The notes beneath the pieces are model-generated. The model saw only the letters and a list, made by a program, of their open reading frames with translations, had not been told where the DNA came from and did not search any database. Of a stretch of DNA of 64,000 nucleotides, positions 23,193-32,740 are shown in pieces. Every line of letters begins with the position of its first letter. The first letter of the stretch is position 1. The position numbers were made by a program, and so were the translations under genes. Source of the DNA: Moraxellaceae bacterium (GTDB lineage Bacteria; Pseudomonadota; Gammaproteobacteria; Burkholderiales; Rhodocyclaceae); contig JAVHYF010000009.1 of assembly GCA_031119205.1 (NCBI GenBank), positions 11,751 through 75,750 on the forward strand, written 5' to 3'.

Positions 23193-24119
23193 TTACCCCC
23201 CAGGCATGAAGCTCTTGCCCAAGGATGCAGGCAGGTTGAGTTGCAGCAGCTTGCGGTCGCGCGAGATCAGCACCAGCACCAGCACGGTGGCGGCGTAGGG
23301 GATCGCGGACATCAGTTGCGAGGGCACGCGGATGCCGAGGCCTTGCGCATGCAGTTGCAGGATGGTCATGCCGCCGAAGAGGTAGGCACCCAGCATCAGG
23401 CGGCCCGGCTTCCAGGTGGCGAACACCACCAGTGCGACGGCGATCCAGCCGCGACCGGCGCTCATGTTCTGCACCCACAGCGGCGTGTAGACGGTGGACA
23501 GGTAGGCGCCGGCGATGCCGGCCATGGCGCCGCCGAACAGCACCGCGCCGTAGCGGATGGCGATCACCGGGTAACCGATGGCGTGGGCGGATTCCGGCGA
23601 CTCGCCGACCGCCTTCAGCAACAGGCCGAGGCGCGTCTTCGCCAGCACCCAGGCGACGGCCAACGCGACGACCCACGACAGGTACACCACCCAGTCCTGG
23701 TGGAAGAGGATGCGACCGATCACCGGGATGTCGGACAGCAACGGGATGTCCCAGGGCTTCAGGCCGGGCAGGCTGTAGCTGACAAAGCTCTGGCCGATGA
23801 AGGCCGAGAGGCCGATGCCGAAGATGGTGAGGGCGAGTCCCGCCGCAGCCTGGTTGGCGCCCAGCGACAGCGACAGGATGGCGAACAGCGTGGCCGCCAG
23901 CGTGCCGGCCACCGCACCGGCGATCAGCCCCGCGCCGGCACCGCCGCCGGTCTGCGTGGCGAAGGCGAAGCCGGCGATGGCGCCGATCAGGATCATGCCT
24001 TCCACGCCCAGGTTGATGACACCGCTCTTCTCGGCGACCAGTTCGCCAAGGCCGGCGAACACCAGCGGCGTGGCCGCGGCCAGGGTGCCGGCGAGGATGG
24101 GGATGAGGTGGTCGATCAT
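23193..24119 (-). CDS. Nucleoside ABC transporter permease (second permease)
   Basis: 308 residues, start ATG 24119 overlapping the previous permease stop by 4 bp. MIDHLIPILAGTLAAATPLV, FAGLGELVAEKSGVINLGVE and GMILIGAI are the conserved start of YufQ/NupQ-type permeases of BMP-dependent nucleoside importers; about eight to nine membrane segments follow. SGVINLGVEGMILIGA and the downstream GESPESAHAIGYPV loop are the conserved coupling features. It forms the heterodimeric channel with the permease at 24116 and is energised by the ATPase at 25209; the binding lipoprotein is encoded at 32741. Confidence 0.9.
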   Translation of the reverse strand: MIDHLIPILAGTLAAATPLVFAGLGELVAEKSGVINLGVEGMILIGAIAGFAFATQTGGGAGAGLIAGAVAGTLAATLFAILSLSLGANQAAAGLALTIFGIGLSAFIGQSFVSYSLPGLKPWDIPLLSDIPVIGRILFHQDWVVYLSWVVALAVAWVLAKTRLGLLLKAVGESPESAHAIGYPVIAIRYGAVLFGGAMAGIAGAYLSTVYTPLWVQNMSAGRGWIAVALVVFATWKPGRLMLGAYLFGGMTILQLHAQGLGIRVPSQLMSAIPYAATVLVLVLISRDRKLLQLNLPASLGKSFMPGG

Positions 24120-25222
24120 GCGGCCTCCTGGACCGGAACGGCGGGCTTGGTAGCGGCGACGGTGCGACGCTTGCGACGACGCAGGCGGTAGTCGATGAAG
24201 GCATCGCAACCGAGCAGGAAGAAAAGCAGCATGCCCTGGAACAGGCCGGTGATCGCGGCCGGCAGTTGCAGCGCGAGCTGTGCTTGTTCGCCGCCGAGGT
24301 AGAGCAGCGCCATCAGCAGGCCGGCACCGACGATGCCGACCGGATGCAGGCGGCCGATCCACGCCACGATGATGGCCGCATAGCCGTAGCCCGGCGAGAT
24401 GTTCAGGTTGAGCTGGCCGATGGGGCCGGCGACCTCCGCGATGCCGGCGAGGCCCGCGGTGAGGCCGGAAATCGTCAGCGCGAACCACACCGTGCGCTTC
24501 GACGAGAAGCCGGCGTAGCGGGCCGCGGCCGGCGCTTCACCGCCCACCGTGATAGCGTAGGCCAGCAGGCTCTTTTTGGTGAACAGGTAGAACGCCGCCA
24601 CCGCTGCTGCGGTGATGAAGACCGAGGTGTTGAGGCGAAGGCCGTCGGCGAGCATGGAGAACTGCGAGGTGGCGGCGAACATCACCGTCTGCGGGAAGTT
24701 CATGCCACCGGGGTCCTTCCACGGCCCGCTGACCAGCCAGGACAGCAGGAAGCTGGCGACGTAGGCGAGCATCAGCGTGGTGAGCGTTTCCTCGGCGTTG
24801 AAGCGCGTCTTCAGCAGCGCAGGTAATGCCCCCCACAGCGCACCGCCGAGCGCGCCGGCCAGCACCATCGCCGGCAACGCGAAGCTGCTGCCCGTGCCTT
24901 CGAACAGCAGGGCCACGCCGCCGCCGAAGATGGCGCCCATGATGAGCTGGCCCTCGGCGCCGATGTTGTAGATGCGCGCCTTGAAACCGATGGCCAGGCC
25001 CTGCGCGATGAGGATCAGCGGGCTGGCCTTGAGCAGCAGCTCGCTCCAGCCGTAGGCGGAGTTCAACGGATCGATGAAGAACACGCGGAAGGCTTCCAGC
25101 GGGTCCTTCTTCAGCGCGATGAACAGCAGCGAGCCGACGAACAGCGTCAGCAGCACCGCCAGCGCGGGCGAGGCCCAGCGCATGATGACGGACGGGTTGG
25201 CGCGGGGCTCAAGCAGATGCAT
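24116..25222 (-). CDS. Nucleoside ABC transporter permease (first permease)
   Basis: 368 residues, start ATG 25222 with MHLLEPRANPSVIMRWASPA, overlapping the ATPase end by 14 bp. It has about ten membrane segments. FKARIYNIGAEGQLIMGAIF is the signature of the larger (YufP/NupP-type) permease, and GGEAPAAARYAGFSSKRTVW is the coupling loop. The C-terminus is a basic cytoplasmic tail (RLRRRKRRTV). The overlap at both ends with ATPase and second permease indicates tight translational coupling. Confidence 0.9.
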   Translation of the reverse strand: MHLLEPRANPSVIMRWASPALAVLLTLFVGSLLFIALKKDPLEAFRVFFIDPLNSAYGWSELLLKASPLILIAQGLAIGFKARIYNIGAEGQLIMGAIFGGGVALLFEGTGSSFALPAMVLAGALGGALWGALPALLKTRFNAEETLTTLMLAYVASFLLSWLVSGPWKDPGGMNFPQTVMFAATSQFSMLADGLRLNTSVFITAAAVAAFYLFTKKSLLAYAITVGGEAPAAARYAGFSSKRTVWFALTISGLTAGLAGIAEVAGPIGQLNLNISPGYGYAAIIVAWIGRLHPVGIVGAGLLMALLYLGGEQAQLALQLPAAITGLFQGMLLFFLLGCDAFIDYRLRRRKRRTVAATKPAVPVQEAA

Positions 25223-26777
25223 GGCTGCCCCCGTGAGTTGTGCCGGCGAAGAGGCCGGACATCTTGAGGCCGATGGCCTCCGCATCGGTCTGTTGCTTGG
25301 GCACGGCTTCCGACAGCTTGCCGCCGGCCAGTACGGCGATGCGGTCGCAGATCTCGAACAACTCTTCCAGCTCCTCGGAAATCACAAGCACGGCCACGCC
25401 CTGGCGCGACAGGTCGATCAGCGTCTGGCGCAGGAAGGCCGACGCGCCGACATCCACGCCCCAGGTGGGTTGCGCGACGATCATCAGCTTCGGCGTCTGC
25501 ATGATTTCGCGGCCGACGATGAATTTCTGCAGGTTGCCGCCGGACAACGAACGCGCGGCGGATGCGGCACCACCGGTGCGCACGTCGAAGCGTGCGATGT
25601 CGCGGGTGGCGAAGTCTTTCGCGGCGGCGTAGTTCACCAGACCGTTCTTCACCATGCCCTGGCGGTGCGCGGTCAGCAGTGCGTTGTCGGTGAGGCTCAG
25701 CGAGGGCACGGCACCGCGCCCCAGGCGCTCTTCCGGCACGAACACCAGACCGAGGTCGCGGCGTTGTGCTGCATTCAGTGCGCCTGCCGGCTTGTCACCG
25801 ACGCGCACCATGTCGCTGGCCACCAGTGCCTCGCCGGACAGCGCGGCCAGCAGTTCTGCCTGGCCGTTACCGGAGATGCCGGCGATGCCGACGATCTCGC
25901 CACTGTTCACCGTCAGGTCGATGCCTTCCAGCGGCGTGCCGAAAGGGTCGTCGGTGGGTTGCGTCAGCCCGCGTACCTGCAGCACCGGCGCGGACACGCC
26001 GGTGTAGGGCTCCGCATGGCAGACCGGCAGTTCGCGGCCGATCATCATGCGCGCCATGCTGGCCGGCGTTTCATTGCGCGGTGTGGCGTGGCCGGTCACC
26101 TTGCCCCCGCGCATCACGGTGGCGGTATCGCACAGCTCCTGGATCTCGTGCAGCTTGTGGCTGATGTAGAGGATGCTCACGCCTTCGGCGGCCAGCTGGC
26201 GCAGCGTTTCGAACAGCTTGCGCACGGCCTGCGGGGTCAGCACCGAGGTGGGCTCGTCGAGGATCAGCAACTGCGGGTTCTGCAGCAGGCAGCGCACGAT
26301 TTCCACGCGTTGGCGTTCGCCCACCGACAGGCTGTGCACGAGGCGGTTGGGGTCCAGCGGCAGGCCGTATTTCTCGGACACGCTCTTCACGCGCTCGGCC
26401 AGTGCTGGCAGATCGAACTTGCCGCCGATGACCAGCGCGATGTTCTCCACCACCGACAGCGTCTCGAACAGCGAGAAGTGCTGGAACACCATGCCGATGC
26501 CCAGTGCGCGCGCGGCGGCCGGGTTGGCGATGTGCACCTGGCGGCCGTTCCACATGATCTCGCCGATGTCGGCATGCACCGCGCCGTAGATCACCTTCAT
26601 GAGCGTGCTCTTGCCCGCACCGTTCTCGCCCAGCACGGCGTGGATCTCGCCGGGCATGACGGTCAGGCTCACATCGTCGTTGGCGACGACGCTGGGGTAA
26701 CGCTTGGTGATGTGCAGCAGCTGCAGGCGGGGTTCGCCGGTGGGCGGCGGATGGTCGAGCGGCGCCGTTGTCAGCAT
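25209..26777 (-). CDS. Nucleoside ABC transporter ATP-binding protein with two ABC domains
   Basis: 522 residues, with two nucleotide-binding domains as in YufO/NupO. The first is canonical: Walker A GENGAGKST (residues 50-58), signature LSVGERQRVEI, Walker B LLILDEPT. The second is degenerate, with GISGNGQAE in place of Walker A and LMIVAQPT lacking the catalytic Glu, but with a good LSGGNLQK signature. That asymmetry is usual in this transporter family. It powers uptake of purine nucleosides or bases captured by the BMP lipoprotein. It overlaps xdhC by 7 bp and the first permease by 14 bp. Confidence 0.92.
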   Translation of the reverse strand: MLTTAPLDHPPPTGEPRLQLLHITKRYPSVVANDDVSLTVMPGEIHAVLGENGAGKSTLMKVIYGAVHADIGEIMWNGRQVHIANPAAARALGIGMVFQHFSLFETLSVVENIALVIGGKFDLPALAERVKSVSEKYGLPLDPNRLVHSLSVGERQRVEIVRCLLQNPQLLILDEPTSVLTPQAVRKLFETLRQLAAEGVSILYISHKLHEIQELCDTATVMRGGKVTGHATPRNETPASMARMMIGRELPVCHAEPYTGVSAPVLQVRGLTQPTDDPFGTPLEGIDLTVNSGEIVGIAGISGNGQAELLAALSGEALVASDMVRVGDKPAGALNAAQRRDLGLVFVPEERLGRGAVPSLSLTDNALLTAHRQGMVKNGLVNYAAAKDFATRDIARFDVRTGGAASAARSLSGGNLQKFIVGREIMQTPKLMIVAQPTWGVDVGASAFLRQTLIDLSRQGVAVLVISEELEELFEICDRIAVLAGGKLSEAVPKQQTDAEAIGLKMSGLFAGTTHGGSHASA

Positions 26778-27766
26778 GAGGTCCGTTCTGTCGAGTTGGG
26801 TGCGGCGGTGGGCGAGGCGGGGTTAGCGTGAATTTGCAGCAACTGCGCGGCGACTGCAATGGCAATGGCTTCCGGCTGCTTGCTGGAAATGCCGGGAACG
26901 CCGATGGGGCAGGTGAGGCGTGAAGTGTCCAGCCCGCGTGCCTGCAGGCGGCGCAGGAAACCGACGCGCTTGCTCTGCGAGCCGATCAGGCCACAGAAGC
27001 TGAAGTCGTCGCGGCGCAGGATGCGCGCCACCACGTCGAAGTCGATGGCGTGGCTGTGTGTCATCACCAGGAACAGGGTGCCGGGCGGTGCGGCGTCCAC
27101 TTCGCGTGCGGGGTCTTCGCTGATGACATGGTCGACGCCCGGTGCGGGCGGCGCATCGAAGGCATCGTCGCGGGAGTCCACCCAGCTGAGCTGCACGCCG
27201 AGCGGCGGCAACAGCTGGGCGAGTGCCTTGCCGACATGGCCGGCGCCGAACAGCCATACCGGAAAGGGTTGCAACTGCAGCGACTGCGACAGCTGCCAGT
27301 CTTCACCCATCTGCAGCAGCGTGCCGGCGCTCACTGTGTTGTTTCCGTCGGTGTTCTCTGCATCCCGTCCGGAGCTGAATTCGCTGGAGCGGTCATGAGC
27401 CAGCCGGCGTGTCACCCGCTCGCCACGCGACACGCGTGCCGCGCAGCCCTGCCAGCCGAGGATGGCGCTGGGTTCGATGCGCTCGAAGGCCAGCCACACT
27501 ACGCCACCGCAGCATTGGCCCAGGCGCGCGCCCAGCGGGAAGCGATGCAGGTCCGTGTCGGTACGCCGCGCCAGCATGTCGCGCGCATGCGAGATGGCCT
27601 CCCATTCCAGGTGACCACCGCCGATGGTGTCCGCCGTGTCCTGCAGGCTCACCAGCATGCCCGCACCTTCCTCGCGCGGGGCAGAGCCCTCGGTGTGTGC
27701 CACCGTCACCAGCACCTGGGCGCCTTGCAGGCGCAGGCGGGGCAGCAGGGTGCGCAGCCAGTTCAT
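26771..27766 (-). CDS. xdhC: Xanthine dehydrogenase accessory protein XdhC
   Basis: 331 residues. The N-terminal XdhC/CoxI domain has VTVAHTEGSAPREEGAGMLV and GGGHLEWEAISHAR. The C-terminal Rossmann domain has VWLFGAGHVGKALAQLLPPL, followed by VMTHSHAIDFDV and GLIGSQSKRVGFLRR. XdhC binds molybdenum cofactor, helps sulfurate it and inserts it into XdhB. It follows xdhB after a 166-bp gap, which contains a dispersed palindromic repeat, and overlaps the ABC ATPase. An unusual insert near residues 125-145 (RDAENTDGNNTVS) is present between the domains. Confidence 0.92.
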   Translation of the reverse strand: MNWLRTLLPRLRLQGAQVLVTVAHTEGSAPREEGAGMLVSLQDTADTIGGGHLEWEAISHARDMLARRTDTDLHRFPLGARLGQCCGGVVWLAFERIEPSAILGWQGCAARVSRGERVTRRLAHDRSSEFSSGRDAENTDGNNTVSAGTLLQMGEDWQLSQSLQLQPFPVWLFGAGHVGKALAQLLPPLGVQLSWVDSRDDAFDAPPAPGVDHVISEDPAREVDAAPPGTLFLVMTHSHAIDFDVVARILRRDDFSFCGLIGSQSKRVGFLRRLQARGLDTSRLTCPIGVPGISSKQPEAIAIAVAAQLLQIHANPASPTAAPNSTERTSC

Positions 27767-27830
27767 GGGGTGACCTCGCTGGAGGAAGGATGGAGGTGGC
27801 CAGGGCGAGGAATGCGTGTGTGCGGGAACT

Positions 27831-27883
27831 GCCCTTCGACATGCTCAGGGCACGGCACTGCCGTTGGCTGAGCCCGTCGAAGC
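27831..27883. repeat. Palindromic repeat inside the purine operon
   Basis: CCCTTCGACATGCTCAGGGC paired imperfectly with GGCTGAGCCCGTCGAAGCC across a short loop, in the xdhB-xdhC gap. A related CCCTTCGACAGGCTCAGGG lies near 38820. As an RNA hairpin it could attenuate or process the message between xdhB and xdhC. Confidence 0.65.
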
Positions 27884-27932
27884 CAACCCGCCGGAACCCC
27901 ACTCTCTGGTGGGAACGGCGTGCGCAACCCGC

Positions 27933-30260
27933 TCACGCAGCCGCCCCCAGCGCGGGCAACTCACCCAGCGCGCGCAGGATGGCTTCCGGCGTGGCCGGGG
28001 CGTCCAGGCGCGGGCAGCCGCCGGTGCGGGCGGCCACGGCGTCGCGGATCGCGAAGAAGACGGAGAAGGGCAGCATCAGCGGCGGTTCGCCGACCGCTTT
28101 GGAGCGGTGGATGCTGTCCTCCACGTTGCTGTTGTCGTACAGCTTCACGTTGAAGACCGGCGGGCAGTCGGAGGCGGCGGGAATCTTGTAGGTGCTGGGC
28201 GCATGCGTCATCAGCTTGCCGTCCGGGCGCCACCACAGTTCCTCGCTGGTCAGCCAGCCCATGCCCTGGATGAATCCGCCTTCGATCTGGCCGATGTCCA
28301 CCGCCGGGTTGATCGACTTGCCGACGTCATGCAGCACGTCCACCCGCAGGACTTTCGTTTCACCGGTCAGCGTGTCGATGGCGACTTCGCTCACCGAGGC
28401 GCCGTACGCGAAGTAGAAGAAGGGACGACCCTTCATGGTCTTCGCGTCGTAGTGGATCTTGGGTGTGGCATAGAAGCCGCTGTCCCACAGCTGGATGCGC
28501 GCGCGGTAGGCCTGCGCGGTGACTTCGCCGAAGGGCAGGCTGACGCCGTCGGCCGTCACCATGCCGTCGGCGAACACCACGTCCTGCGGTGCCACGTTGT
28601 GCAGCGGGCCGAAGAATGCGGCGATGCGTTCGCGTACCGCCTGTGCGGCCTGCTGCACGGCCTTGCCGTTGAGGTCGGTGCCGCTGGACGCCGCGGTGGC
28701 CGAGGTGTTGGGCACGCGGCTGGTGTCGGTGGGAGTCAGGCGCACGTCGCTGACCGGCAGGCCGAATTCGTGGGCTGCGATCTGGCGGATCTTGGTGTAC
28801 AAGCCCTGGCCCATTTCGGTGCCGCCGTGGCTGACCATCACCGTGCCATCGGCATACACATGCACCAGCGCGCCGGCCTGGTTGAACAGCGTGGCGGTGA
28901 AGGATATGCCGAACTTCAGCGGTGTCAGCGCGATGCCGCGCTTCACCACCGGGCTCTTCTCGTTGAACTGCGCGATGGCGGCGCGACGTGCCTCGTAGTC
29001 GCAGTCACGCGCCAGTTGCGCGACCAGCGCCGGGGCCACGTTGTCCTCGATGGCCATGCCGTAATGCGTGAGGTTGCGCGGGCCGGTCGGGTCGGTGCCG
29101 TAGAAATTGCGCTGGCGCACCAGCAGCGGATCGAGATCCAGCGTGCGGGCGATGTCGTCGATGACGTATTCGATGGCGAACATGCCTTGCGGGCCGCCGA
29201 AGCCGCGGAAGGCGGTGTTGGACACCGTGTTGGTCTTGCCGCGCAGGCTCTTCACCGCGATGGCGTCGAGGTAGTAGCAGTTGTCGGCATGGAAGATGGC
29301 GCGGTCATTCACGGGGCCGGAGAGATCGGCCGAGAAACCGCAGCGCGAGGCGAGGTCGAACTTGACGCCGAGGATCATGCCGTCGTCGTCGAAGCCCACT
29401 TCGTAGCCGATGTCGAAGTCGTGGCGCTTGCCGGTGATCGCCATGTCGTCGTCGCGATCCAGCCGCAGCTTGACCGGGCGCTGCAGCTTCCACGCGGCCA
29501 GCGCGGCGGCGCAGGCGATTTGCGCGGACTGCGATTCCTTGCCGCCGAAGCCACCGCCCATGCGCCGGCATTCCGCCGTCACCTGGTGCTGGCGCCAGCC
29601 CAGCATGTGGGCCACCACCTGCTGCATCTCGGTGGGGTGCTGGGTGGAGGTGTGGACGTGCATGGTGTCGTCCTCGCGCAGTTGCGCGCAGGCGATCTGT
29701 CCTTCCAGATAGAAGTGTTCCTGCCCGCCGAGCAGCACGTTGCCACGCAGGCGGTGTGGCGCGCGGGCCAGTGCGGCATCGGCGTCACCGCGCGCGACAT
29801 TCACCGGTGGCAGCACGAAGTTGCCGGCGCTGGCGGCCTCGGCCGCGTCGCGGATCATCGGCAACACGTCGTAGTCCACCTTCGCCATGCGGGCGGCGCG
29901 ACGCGCTGCGTCGTGACTGCGCGCCACCACGATGAAGATCGGCTGGTTGTAGAACTGCACCAGCTCGTCGGCGAGGATGGGGTCGTCGTGCAGCACCGGG
30001 CCGCAGTTGTTCTCGCCGGGGATGTCGGCAGCGGTCAGCACGGCCACCACGCCGGGGGCGTGGCGCACGTCGTCCAGGTCCAGCTTGCGGATGCGGCCGT
30101 GGGCCACGGTGGCGAGGCCGAAGGCGGCGTGCAGCGTGCCGGCCGGCTCGGGCAGATCGTCGATGTAGGTGGCACGGCCACTCACATGCAGGGGGGCACT
30201 CTCGTGCGGGACATCGTCGCCCACCTTGTTGATAGGCGACGAGGGATGTTCATGTTTCAT
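27933..30260 (-). CDS. xdhB: Xanthine dehydrogenase molybdopterin-binding subunit XdhB
   Basis: 775 residues from ATG 30260; the in-frame upstream extension overlaps xdhA and is rejected. It contains HVSGRATYIDDLPEPAGTLH at the start, molybdopterin contacts in GGGFGGKESQ and AFRGFGGPQGM, and GGTEMGQGLYTKIRQIAAHE. Near the C-terminus KAVGEPPLMLPFSVFFAIRD carries the catalytic Glu. The enzyme hydroxylates hypoxanthine to xanthine and xanthine to urate in the cytosol, passing electrons to the FAD/Fe-S subunit XdhA. It lies 14 bp after xdhA. No urate-degrading genes are in the window. Confidence 0.94.
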   Translation of the reverse strand: MKHEHPSSPINKVGDDVPHESAPLHVSGRATYIDDLPEPAGTLHAAFGLATVAHGRIRKLDLDDVRHAPGVVAVLTAADIPGENNCGPVLHDDPILADELVQFYNQPIFIVVARSHDAARRAARMAKVDYDVLPMIRDAAEAASAGNFVLPPVNVARGDADAALARAPHRLRGNVLLGGQEHFYLEGQIACAQLREDDTMHVHTSTQHPTEMQQVVAHMLGWRQHQVTAECRRMGGGFGGKESQSAQIACAAALAAWKLQRPVKLRLDRDDDMAITGKRHDFDIGYEVGFDDDGMILGVKFDLASRCGFSADLSGPVNDRAIFHADNCYYLDAIAVKSLRGKTNTVSNTAFRGFGGPQGMFAIEYVIDDIARTLDLDPLLVRQRNFYGTDPTGPRNLTHYGMAIEDNVAPALVAQLARDCDYEARRAAIAQFNEKSPVVKRGIALTPLKFGISFTATLFNQAGALVHVYADGTVMVSHGGTEMGQGLYTKIRQIAAHEFGLPVSDVRLTPTDTSRVPNTSATAASSGTDLNGKAVQQAAQAVRERIAAFFGPLHNVAPQDVVFADGMVTADGVSLPFGEVTAQAYRARIQLWDSGFYATPKIHYDAKTMKGRPFFYFAYGASVSEVAIDTLTGETKVLRVDVLHDVGKSINPAVDIGQIEGGFIQGMGWLTSEELWWRPDGKLMTHAPSTYKIPAASDCPPVFNVKLYDNSNVEDSIHRSKAVGEPPLMLPFSVFFAIRDAVAARTGGCPRLDAPATPEAILRALGELPALGAAA

Positions 30261-30274
30261 CGTGGCTCCTTTGC

Positions 30275-31756
<1,482 letters not shown>

Positions 31757-31816
31757 GGCTGTCCTTCGTGCGTTCTTGTTGTGGCGTTGCTGTCGTATTG
31801 CTGTACGTCAGCCGTA

Positions 31817-32314
31817 CTATTTCATCCAGAAACCGGCGTGGCTGCGCGCGGCTTCTTCTTCCATCACCGGGCCCAGCACCTCGATGCGGCGCTGGCCGCG
31901 GGCGAAGACTTCGCGGCAGGGCAGGGCGAAGGTGGGGTTCTCCGGATGGTCACCGGTGAGTCCCAGCAGATCGTGCTCCGACAGCGCGTACACGACGCGG
32001 CCGATGCCACACCAGTAGATCGCGCCGGCACACATCGCGCAAGGCTCGGCGCTGGTGTAGAGGGTGGCCGTGGCGAGTACCTCCGGTGACGCCGCGCGGG
32101 CGGCCATGGCAGCGGCCACCAGCTCGGCATGGCGGGTGGGGTCGCCGGTGGGCGGCAGGCTGTCGTTGCCGGCCTCGGCCAGCACGCGACCGTCCGCGGC
32201 GAGCACCAGGGCGCCGAAGGGATGGTGGCCTTCGTTGCGCGCGGCATCGGCGATCTGGATGGCGCGGCGCAGCCAGCGTTGGTCGTGGTCGCTGAGGGAC
32301 GGGCTTGCTGTCAT
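31817..32314 (-). CDS. Guanine deaminase-like nucleoside deaminase (cytidine-deaminase fold)
   Basis: 165 residues. Zinc-site motif RHAELVAA (HAE, catalytic Glu) and SAEPCAMCAGAIYWCGIGRV (PCxxC) mark the CMP/dCMP deaminase superfamily. The C-terminal tail ending HAGFWMK and overall length fit the GuaD-type guanine deaminases of Bacillus; TadA is excluded by context and length. The product xanthine is the substrate of XdhAB just downstream. It is the first gene of the minus-strand purine operon and its start borders the 426-bp divergent control region. A second, unrelated guanine deaminase is at 35629-36960. Confidence 0.82.
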   Translation of the reverse strand: MTASPSLSDHDQRWLRRAIQIADAARNEGHHPFGALVLAADGRVLAEAGNDSLPPTGDPTRHAELVAAAMAARAASPEVLATATLYTSAEPCAMCAGAIYWCGIGRVVYALSEHDLLGLTGDHPENPTFALPCREVFARGQRRIEVLGPVMEEEAARSHAGFWMK

Positions 32315-32740
32315 GGTGCAGGGGTGGGAGTGGGGCGGGGGGCCGCGCAGGTTACCGGGTCTGATCGTGATGCTGGCGCCGGAGACTTGATGTCGATCAG
32401 GGTATACGCGGCCGCTTCCACCATCACATTCCAGTTTAGAAGCCGTAACAAAATGGTTCTGGCGTTGTTCGTTTTTGTTTTTGTATCGCCTTGCCGTACT
32501 CGTTGTACTGGCAGCAAGGATGCGCCTGGTCAGAATCGTGTCGCTACGCGCGCTTCATTTTGTTACGACTTCTCTTCCAGAGGCCGCGAGAGGATTATCA
32601 TCGCCGGGTTTCTGCACCGCGTCATGAACGGCGTATACGCCGCATAACATGGCCGGGATGGCTGGCATCCGGGCCGTTGCTAGGATGCTTTCACCGGTGC
32701 GCCAGGCTTGGCGTGCCCGACTACTGGGAGAGATACGTCA
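32315..32740. promoter_or_regulatory. Divergent control region of the purine island, with nested inverted repeats
   Basis: 426 bp without a gene, between the guanine deaminase/xdh operon (leftward) and the BMP lipoprotein (rightward). Seen here: a 17-bp inverted repeat GAAGCCGTAACAAAATG (32439-32455) and CATTTTGTTACGACTTC (32556-32572), one mismatch; an inner dyad CCTTGC/GCAAGG (32489-32494, 32514-32519) with nearly the same centre (about 32505); GTATAC at 32402-32407; and the perfect palindrome GGCGTATACGCC at 32630-32641. The arrangement suggests two mirror-image promoters sharing operators. No known riboswitch was recognised. Confidence 0.65.
32630..32641. promoter_or_regulatory. Perfect palindrome GGCGTATACGCC
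   Basis: 12-bp perfect dyad 99 bp upstream of the BMP lipoprotein start. Its GTATACGC core recurs at 32402-32409 (the xdh side) and, as GTATACGCG, near 11894 upstream of tsx. Candidate operator for a shared purine regulator (inference). Confidence 0.5.

Noticed and set aside
22087-24204. One continuous minus-strand frame of about 705 codons covering adenine deaminase and part of the permease
   Set aside because: The upstream portion is out of frame with the permease and lacks homology. ATG 23154 gives the expected deaminase start.
32439-32572. The 134-bp segment bounded by the 17-bp inverted repeat as a MITE
   Set aside because: No target-site duplication is visible, and the segment sits centrally between divergent promoters with further symmetric elements, so a regulatory role fits better.
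32315-32740. Purine or xanthine riboswitch upstream of the BMP or xdh genes
   Set aside because: I could not match the conserved purine-aptamer loops, and I cannot reliably recall and match the NMT1/xanthine motif by eye. A covariance-model search would decide it.
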